Shown here: one piece after another, positions 21,313-31,766 of the stretch
Layout: every line of letters starts with the position of its first letter
How positions within the stretch are numbered: position 1 is the first letter of the stretch
Assembly: GCA_026018925.1 (NCBI GenBank)
Contig: JAKSZU010000007.1
Span: 100,298,860-100,362,859, forward strand
From: Tupaia tana
Lineage: Eukaryota; Chordata; Mammalia; Scandentia; Tupaiidae
Direction: 5' to 3'
DNA length: 64,000 bases
Position numbers and translations under genes: made by a program
Notes under the pieces: generated by a model
What the model saw: the letters and a program-made list of their open reading frames with translations, nothing else
Database searches by the model: none
Told to the model about the DNA's origin: nothing

Positions 21313-21699
21313 GCAGTAATTATTAGTTTAACTATAGGAAAATATTTCCCTGTAATAAAAATCAGAGACACCTCTGACTCACTGATATTTCTCTATTAAT
21401 ATAATGATAAGTTAAAAATCAATAATTTGTCCCAAATATTGTATATTTACTACAGTGGCTTAAGTTTTATTTCACGACACTGTGTACATAATATACTTTT
21501 GTTACCACAGCACTTAGTGGAAAAGATATTTTATAGTGAAGGCAATCTAATTCTACCCATATGCAAAATAATTCCAAGTAATAAATCAGATTTCTCAAAG
21601 TAATTAACACCAAAAGTCACCTACTCCTTAGGATGGCAGAGTGAAGTATATCAAAGGAAGCGCATAAGTTCATCAGTAGGAGAACCCAGACACACCTCA

Positions 21700-22153
21700 C
21701 TGAGTAAAGACCTCCAGCACCCACCGTAACACCTGTGAACAGGGCCCGCAGCACCACCCATCCTGAAAACTAAGCTGAGTGAAGACCCCCGGCACCCGCC
21801 ATCACACCTGTGAAGAGGGCCCGCAGCACCACCCATCCTGAAAACTAAACTGAGTGAAGACCCCCGGCACCCGCCGTAACACCTGTGAACAGGGCCCGCA
21901 GCACCACCCATCCTGAAAACTAAACTGAGTGAAGACCCCCGGCACCCGCCATCACACCTGTGAAGAGGGCCCGCAGCACCACCACCCATCCTGAAAACTA
22001 AGCTGAGTGAAGACCCCCGGCACCCGCCATCACACCTGTGAACAGGGCCCGCAGCACCACCCATCCTGAAAACTAAACTGAGTGAAGACCCCCGGCACCC
22101 GCCGTAACACCTGTGAACAGGGCCCGCAGCACCACCCATCCTGAAAACTAAAC
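21700..22153 (-). repeat. 75-bp minisatellite, six copies, in frame on the minus strand
   Basis: CTGAGT starts at 21700, 21775, 21850, 21925, 22003 and 22078, giving a 75-bp period with one 78-bp unit that carries an extra CAC. Units are 90-99% alike. As 75 is divisible by three, the minus strand keeps an open frame of repeated MGGAAGPVHRCYGGCRGSSL units. There is no splice context or start to support translation, so I call it a repeat, not a gene. Confidence 0.95.
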
Positions 22154-22478
22154 TGACAGATTAGACTGTGCTCTAGCTGTGATAAACTCTTTCGACAAAT
22201 GTTTATTCAGCATTATGAGTTTCTGTGCATAAAAGAACTGGGCTAGTAAAATACTCGAGGAAGAAAAGAGTGGCACAGGTTAGCACTGTCTTTTCGGAGT
22301 CCTTTCAGAGTTTACAGCGGAAAAACAGGAACACGAGACAGTGGAGCAATTTCACTTTCCTACACATTAGAACCTTGATTATGTGTAGAAGGAACAGGTA
22401 AGCAAATACTGACAATTTTCAAACCATGACCGAGGGAATGACTGTCAGCTTGCTCGTGTGGTAACCGATACTGTGGTT

Positions 22479-22752
22479 CTTTTTTTTTTTTTTTTTTTTT
22501 TCCAAACTTTAGAGGTTTTTGCTTTAGGACATGTGTACTTGCCAGAGAGAGAGAGAGAGACAGACAGAGAGAGTGAGATGGAGAGTGAGAATCACCCCCC
22601 AGGGGAGTGGCCACACTGCAATCCCTTCTCCTCCACTCTCCTCCTAGGATCCTGGGCGTGCATGCACATGTACTCAGCATGAGTTTCTAGTTACTGGGTC
22701 AGCCATGTGGGAGTCTAACAAAGTAACTGTCGTGCCTTCTGCTGGGCCCCCC
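22479..22752 (-). mobile_element. tRNA-derived SINE, old type 1
   Basis: T24 run, reversed tail TTTGCTTTAGGACATGTGTA and reversed head CTTCTGCTGGGCCCCCC. Confidence 0.85.
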
Positions 22753-22811
22753 AATATCGTAATTCTAAAACCTGGCATTACAAGGTTTACATGGTAATAC
22801 TGATGAACTTT

Positions 22812-22972
22812 TTCTTTAAAAAATTTATTTCATTATATTATTTTTTAATTTGACCAGAGAGAGAGAGAGGGGAATAGTGAGAAAGCAAGCCACCAGGTCT
22901 GGGACGCAAACCGCGGTCAGCCATGTGGGAGTCCAGCGCCTTAACCACTTTGCCACTTGTCAGGCTCCCCCC
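22812..22972 (-). mobile_element. tRNA-derived SINE, type 2
   Basis: AATTTGACCAGAGAGAGAGA, box B reversed (ACGCAAACCGCGG) and the reversed head CCACTTGTCAGGCTCCCC. Confidence 0.87.
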
Positions 22973-23371
22973 ACCCCCGTTACGTTTTTGAAGCAAAAAC
23001 AGAAGAAAAACAAGAGCTAGGAGTCATAAGCATGGATTCACTTCAGCATAGCAGAAGTTTCAATAGAAATATTCACATAAGCCCAACATTTAATAGATGA
23101 TATTGGAAAGTAGCTCTCAGCTATACAAGAAATATTTGCCTTCTTCAAATACATGACAAGTAAACCAATGGCCTGCTCCCTCTCCCTCTCTCTGGCAGAC
23201 GCTGCTGCCCATGTGTCCCTCCAACCCTGAGGTGGGATACCGTATGCAAGGGGCTGGGCAAGCTGCAAGCACATTCGCTCTTCCTGGGTGGGGCAGGGAA
23301 GCCTCTCATTACACAGCGGCAGTATTAGGAAGCAACTGCACCAGCTGCTTACGAAGCTCGACAGTAACGAC

Positions 23372-23527
23372 CTGGAGCCCGGGGGTGCTGTGGAGGCTGC
23401 CCGGAAGTGGACGGCTGCGGCCCGGCCTGGGCAGCCAGCTCCTGCTGCCTCTGCTGCTCGGCCTTCTTAAGCCTCAGCTGCTGCAGGCGCTTACGGAGCA
23501 AAGCCATCTCAGGCCCCCTTAAAAACT
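23372..23527 (-). CDS. DCAF6: DCAF6 alternative exon (coiled coil, Gln/Glu-rich)
   Basis: A 156-nt, 52-codon exon encodes [40 protein letters not shown] and the end [12 protein letters not shown]. It matches the segment found in only some DCAF6 isoforms, and the leucine/glutamine heptads suggest a short coiled coil. The acceptor is CCATCTGTGTCAG|AGTTT and the donor CTCCAG|GTCGTTACTG, a GT site with weak +3 to +6 bases. Relative to my memory of the human exon, the tail after QPSTS is about five codons shorter, in frame, and unusually GC- and CpG-rich. The phase (ends one base into a codon) fits the exon at 4662-4721. Confidence 0.85.
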
Positions 23528-24179
23528 CTGACACAGATGGGAAAGAGAGGTGAAAAGACGGTGATAAAGTAGAAAACAGTGAGACTGATTACACATTAGA
23601 GACAGGAAGGATAGAAATTAAACACATTTTTCACAGAGGAGTACAAAATAGCGGTCATTAAATTATAAAATAAACTACACACAGTTACACACCCTATGCC
23701 TCTCTTCAACTGTGATGAATTAGAAACACGTACTTCTCTAATGTTTATGAGGAAGAAGACCCTCTACAAATTTAAGTAATTAAATAGAATGAAAATGAAG
23801 TTCTCCATAAGCAGAAGATTTTAAAGTGAACATTCCTCTCCTCACCAATTTAACTTCTATTGAGAACCAAATTATATTAGGAAAGCAACAAAAATGTAAA
23901 AATATCAATTAAATGATCTAATCACAAAAATCATACCTAGTCACACAAAAAACCACATCTATATAGGATATTTTAAGTTACTTCACTAATTTCAATGAAG
24001 TAATAATTAAAATCCAATTAAAATGAAAAGGTTATGCATTTGAAAACAAGTCCTGAACCTTATTGGAGAAAAAGCTCTTTAAAAGTGAAAGTTACATATT
24101 CTCAGTGTTTCTTTTTATGCTAGAATTGTCACTTACTTTTCCTTTTAAGTTAAAAGATTTACATAATCACTAGTATTTT
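23528..24179. other. AT-rich intron upstream of the 23372 exon
   Basis: Unique AT-rich sequence. The pyrimidine tract of the exon lies at its left edge; no other feature is recognised. Confidence 0.5.
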
Positions 24180-25350
24180 CTTAACCTTTATGGAAGAAGA
24201 AGAAACAGATGAGGCATGGAAAAGTAACATGGAAGTCTGCAAGGAGATACCTAAGGAAAGACCGCTATGTGAGAGGCACTGTTTTAGGCTCTGGGGGAAA
24301 GTAAAACATGAAACAGTCCCTACTCCGGTACAGTTCACGCTCTGAAGGAAATCAGACAACTGCAAACATACACACACAGTGCACCGGGTATGTTTCTGCG
24401 TGTCACGTGGGGTGGCTGCCAGGAACTGAGCTGGCAAGGTGAGGGAAGGGCTGAGGTGGTAGAAGGGTCACCAGAAGAAGCCTTCTAGCGAAGGCCGAGA
24501 GCACGAGAAAGTGGATCGCATGCAGTCTGGAGGAGCGTCCAGGAGAGAAGAGCAGGTCCAGATGTTCGGCGGGGAGTGTGTCAGAGGTAAAGATATCTTT
24601 TAAAGGAAAAGACGACAGAACCAGCTAGCAGTTTGCATGAACTGTAGAGGGGTCCCCAAGTTTTTGGCCAAGGTAAGCAGAGAATCAGAGTGGTCACTCA
24701 GTCCACTGGGGAAGAACGGAGGAGGAGCAAGCAGTGCTGGGGGATACAAGAACTAAGGCCCCCCCAGTGGGAGAGCATGCAGGGCTGGCCCTCAGAGTCC
24801 AGAGTTCCGAGGAGACACACTTTCGGGCGTCACTGGTGATGCTCCTCCAGGGAGAGGACCTGGCAGCAGAGCGGCGGTCTGAGATTGAGCCCTGGGGCGC
24901 TCGGCCACTCCAGTGTGCGGGGGACGAAGACCCTCTGGGAAGCGAGTCAGAAGGGTCACCGGAGGGTGATGAACTGGGAGCAGAGATCTGCAGACCACAG
25001 GCTACGTCTGGCATCAGGAAGGACCAAGGGAAAAGGCCGTGAAAAATACAGCAGCTTAAGAGAAAACGGAGGAAGTGAAGGAGACACAACGCCTGGGCAC
25101 TCTGCAGGTCCTGCTGGTGGTGGGGACAGAGACGTCGGGCAACCGTGGGGAGGGAGACAGTCAAGGGGGGAGGTAAGGATTTAGTTTGGGAGAAAATACA
25201 CGTCTGTTCTGATGGAAAATGTTTAACTGGGGAGAGGGAGGAAAATGATGCAGGTACAGGAGCCAGGTCCTTGAGCAGATGGAAGAAGAGTCCCAGGGGT
25301 AAGAGGTTTCAGACGTGAACGCTCCCTCGGCTGTAACCACGGGAGGCAGA
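24180..25350 (+). repeat. Ancient mammalian interspersed repeat, copy 2, GC-rich
   Basis: GAGAGGCACTGTTTTAGGCT, then CAGTCCCTACTCCGGTACAG, and later GAGATTGAGCCCTGGGGCGC follow the same consensus order as 1435-1960 over about 1.1 kb. The open frames in it on both strands look like chance products of base composition. Confidence 0.55.
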
Positions 25351-25356
25351 GAACAC

Positions 25357-25376
25357 GGGGGGGGGGGGGGGGGGGG
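25357..25376. repeat. Poly(G) run, about 20 bases
   Basis: An uninterrupted G run next to the end of the ancient repeat; its length may be unreliable in assembly. Confidence 0.9.
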
Positions 25377-25604
25377 AGATGCTGACAGCGCACAGCTGTT
25401 GGCAGGGTATAGAGAAGCTCTTGTGGTGACATGAGCACCAAGAACAAACTGCCATGTAACTGCCAGCCTTTCGTACACAGACTACAGGGCGAGCATCTGG
25501 TTTACTGTTTCAGGAATCAATCATCTCTGAGGTATGAACCTTTTGTTACCATGGCCTCTATTTATAAAGAGTTTTATACAGTATACAGATTTTATTTATT
25601 TCTA

Positions 25605-25843
25605 GACTGCCAGGTGGTGTGCGCACTTGCCAGAGAGAAAAATACAGAGAGGGAGAGAAAGCACCCCCACGGGGCAGGGTCACACAGCAATCCTGTCCTC
25701 CATCTCTCTGTCCAGTCAGAGCCTGTGGCATACATCTGAACACGCATCCATGGCGTGTCTCTCAGGCTGCTGACGCCAGGGTCCGAGCTGCAGCCGGCCA
25801 CGTGGGATTCGGCTGTCTAAGCCCGGTGCTTAACTGCTGCCCC
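25605..25843 (-). mobile_element. tRNA-derived SINE, heavily diverged
   Basis: GGTGTGCGCACTTGCCAGAG, CACACAGCAATCCTGTCCTC and the box-B area CCGAGCTGCAGCCGGCCACG keep the order of a reversed type 1 element. Confidence 0.65.
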
Positions 25844-26041
25844 TGAAGTCAGCCCGAGGGTTTACTGAATTAGGCAATTGGTAGTAAGATGCAATAGACA
25901 ATTAAAGCATCGTCACAGCCTCCTGGTGTCAGTTCTTCTGGAAAGTTCTCCAGAACCAAGTAGGTAGGATGTTACTCCCTGACGCACATGGTGATGCCCA
26001 GGGCAGCGTCTTCTTAGGCTTGTACAGATACGTCACTTTGG

Positions 26042-26314
26042 TTTTTTTTTTTTTTTTTTTTTTTTTGGAGAGGTTTTTGCTATAGAGCGCGTGCGCTCGC
26101 CAGAAACAGAGAGAGATAGAGAGAGAGAAAGTGAGAAATCACCCTCTGGGGGGATGGCCATGCGGCAATCCCTTCTCCTCCATTCTCCTCTTGGGATCTT
26201 GGGCACACACGCACACGCACCCGGTGTGAGTTTAAGCAACCGGGTCCAGAACTTGAATCGTGGTCGACTACATGGGAATCCAGTGACACAGCCATTATGC
26301 CAACCGCTGGTCCC
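26042..26314 (-). mobile_element. tRNA-derived SINE, type 1, with target duplication
   Basis: T24 tail to CCAACCGCTGGTCCC. ACAGATACGTCACTTTG flanks both ends (26023 and 26315). Confidence 0.93.
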
Positions 26315-26681
26315 ACAGATACGTCACTTTGAGTCATCGTAAGAGCATGCCTTTAGCAATACAAAGTGAACCATTATTGTACCGCCACAATGTCTGTCAT
26401 TTTATACTTCAAAAGAAATCTACCATAGAGAAGAATACATGTCAAATTTTGCTAATAAGAACTCTGAAAAATCGCAAAAAAATTTACCCGGTTTCATTAG
26501 TCTCAAATCCTCTTTCCTGAGCTGCCAAGAGTTCTCTGAGGTCTTCTCCACCTTAGAACCATGTGGCAACGCAGCAGCTACCTAGCGGGCTCCAGGTACA
26601 TACACGCAGCCGTACTCCGTAACTTGGAAAATCAAGTTAATGATGATAACCTTACGAACCATTTATTCCATGTTTTCAGTG

Positions 26682-26928
26682 TTTTTTTTTTTTTTAAAAA
26701 GGTTTTTCCACCATAGAGTACATGTCCTCATCAGAGAGAAAGAGACATAGAGAGAGGGAAAGTAAGAAATCACCCCCCAGGGGAAATGACCACACTGCAA
26801 TCCCTTCTCCATTCTCCTCTTGGGATTTTGGGCTCAGGGGTGATTTTCAAGCTGCTGGGTCCAGACTCGGACTGCAGTCAGCCATGTGGGAATCCAGTGC
26901 CTTAACCATCACGACACCTGCTAGCCCT
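26682..26928 (-). mobile_element. tRNA-derived SINE, old type 1
   Basis: Reversed tail TTTCCACCATAGAGTACATG and reversed head GACACCTGCTAGCCC. Confidence 0.87.
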
Positions 26929-26949
26929 TCTAGTGTTTGTACTGTGGCT

Positions 26950-27193
26950 GTCAAGAGAGATTTCAGCTGTAGGGCATGTGTGCTCTCGCCAGCGAGACAA
27001 AGAGAAACAGGGAGACAGAAAGCAAGAAGTCACCTCCTGGGGGGAAGGCCTTTTGCAATCCCTTCTTCTCTCTGGATTTTGGGCATGCATACACATGTGC
27101 CCAGGGTGAGTTTCAAGCTGCCGGGTCCAGTACTTGAACCATGGTCAGCAATGTGGGAGTCCAGCTACATAACCATTATGCCATCTGTCAGTC
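26950..27193 (-). mobile_element. tRNA-derived SINE, type 1
   Basis: Reversed tail TTCAGCTGTAGGGCATGTGT and reversed head ATGCCATCTGTCAGTCTC, 20 bp from the preceding SINE in the same orientation. Confidence 0.87.
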
Positions 27194-27407
27194 TCTCTAG
27201 TGTTTCTCAAAAAATTTTTCTATCTACCTATAAGGCTGGTTGTATGCTAGCTGTTTCCCACTAATATTAAAATAAAAAATGAGTCTAGAAGTTACCACAC
27301 AATTAATTAGGAAAGGCAAGTACTAAATTAAAATTTCCAACAGACATATCAAATTAAACAGTTTTGCTGGTGTTTAAATATCAAAGAATTAAGATGCACA
27401 CATATAA

Positions 27408-27630
27408 CACTGTGGTAGAACACTGGTACAACAACACTCTGCAATGCTGAAGGTCCTGGGTTCGAATTCGGAGGCCTCCCTGTACTTATGGGCACCTGAG
27501 TGCAAGCTGAGGCAGGCTGAGGCTGGGGCTGGAGCATGGCATGAAGACCCTCCCTACTGGGGTGCAGGAAGATTTCTATCTTTCTCTGTCTCTTGCTCTC
27601 TCTCATGGAAGAAACAGATAAGTAAACTTA
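27408..27630 (+). mobile_element. tRNA-related SINE, type 3
   Basis: Box B GGGTTCGAATTCGG, then GGGCACCTGAGTGCAAGCTG, GCATGGCATGAAGACCCTCC and a TCTCTCTCATGGAAG end. It shares order with 7527-7722 and differs from types 1 and 2. Confidence 0.72.
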
Positions 27631-28732
27631 AAAAAATGTGTCTACAAACATACGTAATTTATAAATGAGAAAAAAACACTTAAAGAACTAATTTTCGTTA
27701 ACATAAGCCAAACTGAGAAGTGAATACGATGAATACCGGGGTTGAACTTTAAAAAGAACAGCAAAAACTCAACAAGGTATGAGGGACAGCTAGTAGTAAT
27801 GTGTTTATCAATATCCTGAAACCACTAAGTTTGTTTTCTTCTTAAAGACTCCAGGCTATTTCCCCTGATGGCTTAATTCCACTGAGGTAGGAAAACAGTA
27901 ACAATAGCTACAGCTGCCCTAACAAAGGCCCACCTGAATCTAACGGTTCCAATACACAGGGTCTCTGTCCTGGACCCTGGGTTACTTTCCTATCTAATTC
28001 AACGACAGTTTCTCTGCCTGCTATCAATCTGTCTTCCAGTCCCAGCTCGCTTCTTGTCCTGGTGACCCTGTGAGTCTGTTCTCCTGGGACTGGTGATTCC
28101 ATCACCAATTCTAGTTTTTCTCTTTAGTTTCCCCAAAGTGGTATCAACCTAACATCTCTACTTGTTTCTACTTATAAATGGCTTCTAGATGGTCTGATAG
28201 CTCCTGATCCCATTTAGAAAACCTCTAATCTAGATTCCTGGGCTGTGAAAGGTTTGCTCCGACATACTGCACAGGAGAGTTCTTAACTCCCAGCAATTAA
28301 AGCTCAACCCAGCTACCATTCTTCTACACAGGCTCACATAAACCTGTAGATCTGAGCATAGTTATTTGTAAATAAGCAGTAACCCACACACAGTCCATGC
28401 CACGTATTCTCTTTTAAGAGCTATACTCCCATGTCGGAATGGTCTCCTTAGGTAGAAACAGGGCTCTGTTAAGTGACTCACTTCTCGAAGTAAGCCCCCA
28501 AACTGAAGGCTGAATGTACTGACACTCCAACCCAAACTCAGACTGCCACCTTCTGTAACCATGCTTTTTCAATGGGTTATGATAAAACCAAAGGAGAAAC
28601 TTAAGCTGTAACACACGGGAAGGACTACCTTATACTCTAGCATTATAGGAAGCCTCTTAATAAGAGAAAAACTCACCAAAAATGCACTAAATGAAAACAT
28701 TTCCAGGGTGAGCTTAAGGAATAACTAAAAAA
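27631..28732. other. Unique intron, no recognised feature
   Basis: No repeat or splice context is recognised, apart from the left target duplication of half-L1 copy E at its right end. Confidence 0.5.
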
Positions 28733-29050
28733 CATTGCCGGACTGGCCAAATCCACAAAGACAAGATACTAAAATTGGCAAGAGAGAAAAGTCAGGTTAC
28801 TTGTAAAGGTTATCCAATCAGGCTAAAATCAGACCTCTCATCAGAAACAATGTGAGCAAGGAAAGAATGGGAAAATATATTCAAAGTGTTATAAGAATAC
28901 TATACCCAGCAAGATTATTCTTTATATGGGAAGAAAAGATAAAAACATTCTCAGATAAACAAAACCTGAAAGAATTTACCAACACCAAACCAGCTCTTCA
29001 AGAAGTTCTGAAAGGCGTACTTTACCAGGAAAATTAAAAATACACATACA

Positions 29051-29325
29051 GGGACCAGCAGTTGGCGTAATGGCTATGTCGCGGGACTTCCATGTGGTCG
29101 ACCGTGGTTCGAGTCCCAGACCTGGTGGCTTAAACTCATGCTGGGTGCGTGTGCATTCGTGCCCTAGATCCCGAGAGAAGAATGGAGGAGAAGGGATTGC
29201 GGTGTGGCCATCCCCCCTGGGGGGTGATTTCTCACTTTCTGTCTCCCTGGTGAGTGCACATGCCCTATAGCAAAAACCTCTCCAAAAACAAAGAAACAAA
29301 CAAACAAACGAAACAAAAAAACCCC
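29051..29325 (+). mobile_element. tRNA-derived SINE, type 1, inside half-L1 copy E
   Basis: GGGACCAGCAGTTGGCGTAA, box B GGTTCGAGTCC and an ACAAA-rich tail. CACACATACAG on the right repeats TACACATACAG on the left. Confidence 0.92.
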
Positions 29326-30083
29326 CACACATACAGAAGGGTGAAGAACAAAAAGAGAACAAAAAGCAACCAAGAAAATGACCAACTTAATGCTAGGGAC
29401 AAGAAATATCAATACTAATGTTGAATGTTAACTTCCAGGATTAAATGGAAAGACTGGACTGTACTAACACTGCAAATTCAACAGAAGGAAGGTTAATTAC
29501 ATAAGACTGAACTGGGGAAATAGAATTTTATGACTTTTGAGTAAAACATTACTGATTTTTTTCTTTACTACTTTTTGTCTTCCCAATTTAAGGATTTTGC
29601 TTTCTTTTGAGCTGTTGATAGGTTCAGCAATTTGTTAAAATGTTTTTCTTCTTGTTTGTTTTTTTGTTTAAATGGAAACATAAACTTTTCTTCCTTCCTG
29701 ACCCCTCTGGAATTGGAAAATATTTGTGAGAATAGTATTCTTTATGGCAGAATTGTTATTTGCACAAGTTCAATAATACTTGTTGCCTTGAATCAGAAAT
29801 TAGAAATACTCATTCTTGGACAGGGCTTTGACCGGAATGTCGTATCTGAGCTAAGGTAGCTCTCGAGGAAGTCAACAGGGGCGACTGGGAAGATGGCCTG
29901 GCACCATGAACAGCTCTGCCTGGCAGAGGGCTGGAGAAGCTATGTGAAAGAATTCGTACCACAAAATAACCTGGACTTTTCCAGCCAGCATTGTAGTCAG
30001 CAGAGATGGCAAAAGAGCAGCCACAACCAGAGGACTATCTTGAGGAAGACTTTGAAGGAAGAAAAGTATTCTGGTATATATAA

Positions 30084-30148
30084 AACAAAAAAACCCCACA
30101 CATACAGAAGTGTGAAGAACAAAAAGAGAACAAAAAGCAACCAAGAAA
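30084..30148 (+). repeat. 65-bp direct repeat of the SINE-tail/half-L1 junction
   Basis: AAAACAAAAAAACCCCACAC, then ATACAGAAGTGTGAAGAACA and AAAAGAGAACAAAAAGCAAC match 29311-29376 almost exactly, including the junction created by the SINE insertion. Confidence 0.88.
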
Positions 30149-30671
30149 CACACAATGTGAATTGTGTGCTGGGTGTTTGCTTTTCAACAGTTTGAGTAGT
30201 TGACATGTAAGTATTTTCTAAAAAAAATGTCTCTGTTGTTATAGAGTCACCAACAATTATAACAAATATTTCCAACATTATCTTTAAAATTCAGTTTTTT
30301 GAAATTTTGAAAGTTGTTTATTAACTGTCAAGAACTATGGAGTATGAGCAAAAGATTTTTGATATGTAAAGTAAATGTTTGTAAATGTAAAAATAAAAAA
30401 AATGATAAAAAGAAATAACTAAAAGAGATGCTTCATAGGCACTACTGAGCAAAGAAGAAAGTATTTATAGTCATTTTGAAATACTTTTTATAAATAAAAT
30501 TATGCTTTCTATAAATGAAATTACGAACATTTTATTTTAAACTCTATAGCTTCACCTCATAATCGTATCTTTTTTTTTTTACACACATAATGTTATAACC
30601 ACATTTTTCAAAAGCACAATCTTTTGTTAAATGTTCAAGAAAAGAACATGTAAAAGAATCAAAATGTCAGG

Positions 30672-31220
30672 CCAGCTGGTGGCATGATGATTAAGGGAGC
30701 TGGATCCTACATGGCTGACCGCAAGGTTGAATCCCAGACCTGGCAGCTTGAAAAATACACTGGGCTGGGAACCAGCAGTTAGCGTAATGGCTATGTCGCT
30801 GGACTCCCACGTAGTCGACCGCGGTTCGTGTCCCGGACCCGGTGGCTAAAAACTCACGCCGGGCGCATGTGCGTGCGTGCCCAAGATCCCGAGAGGAGAA
30901 TGGAGGAGAAGGGATTGTGGCGTGGCCATCCCCCCGGGGGATGATTTCTCGCTTTCTGTCTCTCTGTCTGTCTCTGTCTGTCTGGCGAGCGCACGCGCCC
31001 TATAGTAAAAACCTCTCAAAAAAAAAAAAAAAAAAAAAGAAAAAAGAAAAGAAAAATACACTGGGCATCTGTGCATGTGTGCCCAAAATTCCAAAAGGAG
31101 AAGAGGAAGAGCAGGGATTGCAGTATGACCAACCCCCATGGGAGGTTGCTTTCTTCTCTTCTCCCTCCCTCTCTGTCTCTCTTGAGTGAGTATGCCCTCT
31201 GGCAAAATTTAAAAAACAAA
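30672..31220 (+). mobile_element. tRNA-derived SINE, old type 1, split by a young SINE
   Basis: Left part 30672-30765 (GGCCAGCTGGTGGCATGATG) and right part 31067-31220 (CAGGGATTGCAGTATGACCA, GTGAGTATGCCCTCTGGCAA). The split occurs at AAAAATACACTGGGC, which is duplicated. Confidence 0.9.
30766..31051 (+). mobile_element. tRNA-derived SINE, type 1, young, nested
   Basis: Near consensus with a long A tail. AAAAATACACTGGGC, 15 bp without mismatch, lies at 30751-30765 and 31052-31066. Confidence 0.94.
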
Positions 31221-31257
31221 AAGAGAATCAAATGTTTTTCTAAATTCTGGGCTATAG

Positions 31258-31258
<1 letters not shown>

Positions 31259-31293
<35 letters not shown>
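31259..31293. repeat. (TG)n microsatellite
   Basis: About 17 uninterrupted TG units. Confidence 0.95.
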
Positions 31294-31296
<3 letters not shown>

Positions 31297-31595
31297 TATT
31301 TGTGTAGAGATTGTGTGTAGTTCATATGTACATTTAGTTCATATGTATATGAACAAAATGAAATTTAAGAATACAAGCAATGAAGAAGGAAAAAAATAGA
31401 AATCCCTATCAACTGATTTAAAATTCTACTTGAGTATATCTATCTTTCTAATTCAGCAACCAAACACAAAGCCAAAATGGTGGCCCCTCTAGATACACTA
31501 TTCTCTAGGTCACACACTTCTCACATTCACCACACTTGTGGCTTCATTTTATTTTTTTCTACACAATTACTGCTCTGTTCTGATTTACGCATTTA

Positions 31596-31679
31596 TACTG
31601 GGTTGCTGGTAAAGTCATGAGGCATTTTTGAACAGAAAAGCAGAAAAATATGTCAAGACTTTTTTGATTTCCTCATTTA
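31596..31679. mobile_element. Mariner-type MITE, first of a tandem pair (diverged)
   Basis: TACTGGGTTGCTGGTAAAGT then CATGAGGCATTTTTG matches the left end of the MITE at 36274. The right half (AAAATATGTCAAGACTTTTT) is more decayed. Confidence 0.65.
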
Positions 31680-31766
31680 TATTGGGTCATTGGTAAAGTC
31701 ACGATGCATTTTTGCATGAAAAAACAAAAATACGTCATGTGTCGTGACTTTTCTGATGATTCAATA
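31680..31766. mobile_element. Mariner-type MITE, second of a tandem pair
   Basis: TATTGGGTCATTGGTAAAGT then CACGATGCATTTTTGCAT, and at the right end GTCGTGACTTTTCTGATGAT then TCAATA, form an imperfect palindrome of the same family as 36274-36355. It directly abuts the copy at 31596-31679. Confidence 0.72.

Larger units (their letters stand above)
28733..30410 (+). mobile_element. Half-L1 copy E, 5'-truncated, with unusual 3' end
   Basis: Starts inside ORF1 near 28735 and shows the C-terminal domain (WEEKIKTFSDKQNLKEF, 28930-29000). It is interrupted by a type 1 SINE (29051-29325) and continues into a copy-C-like 3' UTR to about 29850. A further 560 bp follows, including AGATGGCCTGGCACCATGAA at 29892 and a repeat of earlier element sequence at 30084-30148. 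It ends in an A-rich tail. AATAACTAAAA occurs at about 28722 and again at about 30414, so the whole block behaves as one insertion. No ORF2 is seen. Confidence 0.78.

Noticed and set aside
21651..22139. A 162-codon minus-strand frame with a 25-residue repeat.
   Set aside because: It coincides with the 75-bp minisatellite and ends with it; no homology or gene structure.
24694..25184. Long frames on both strands in a GC-richer stretch.
   Set aside because: The stretch follows the order of an ancient interspersed repeat seen three other times here.
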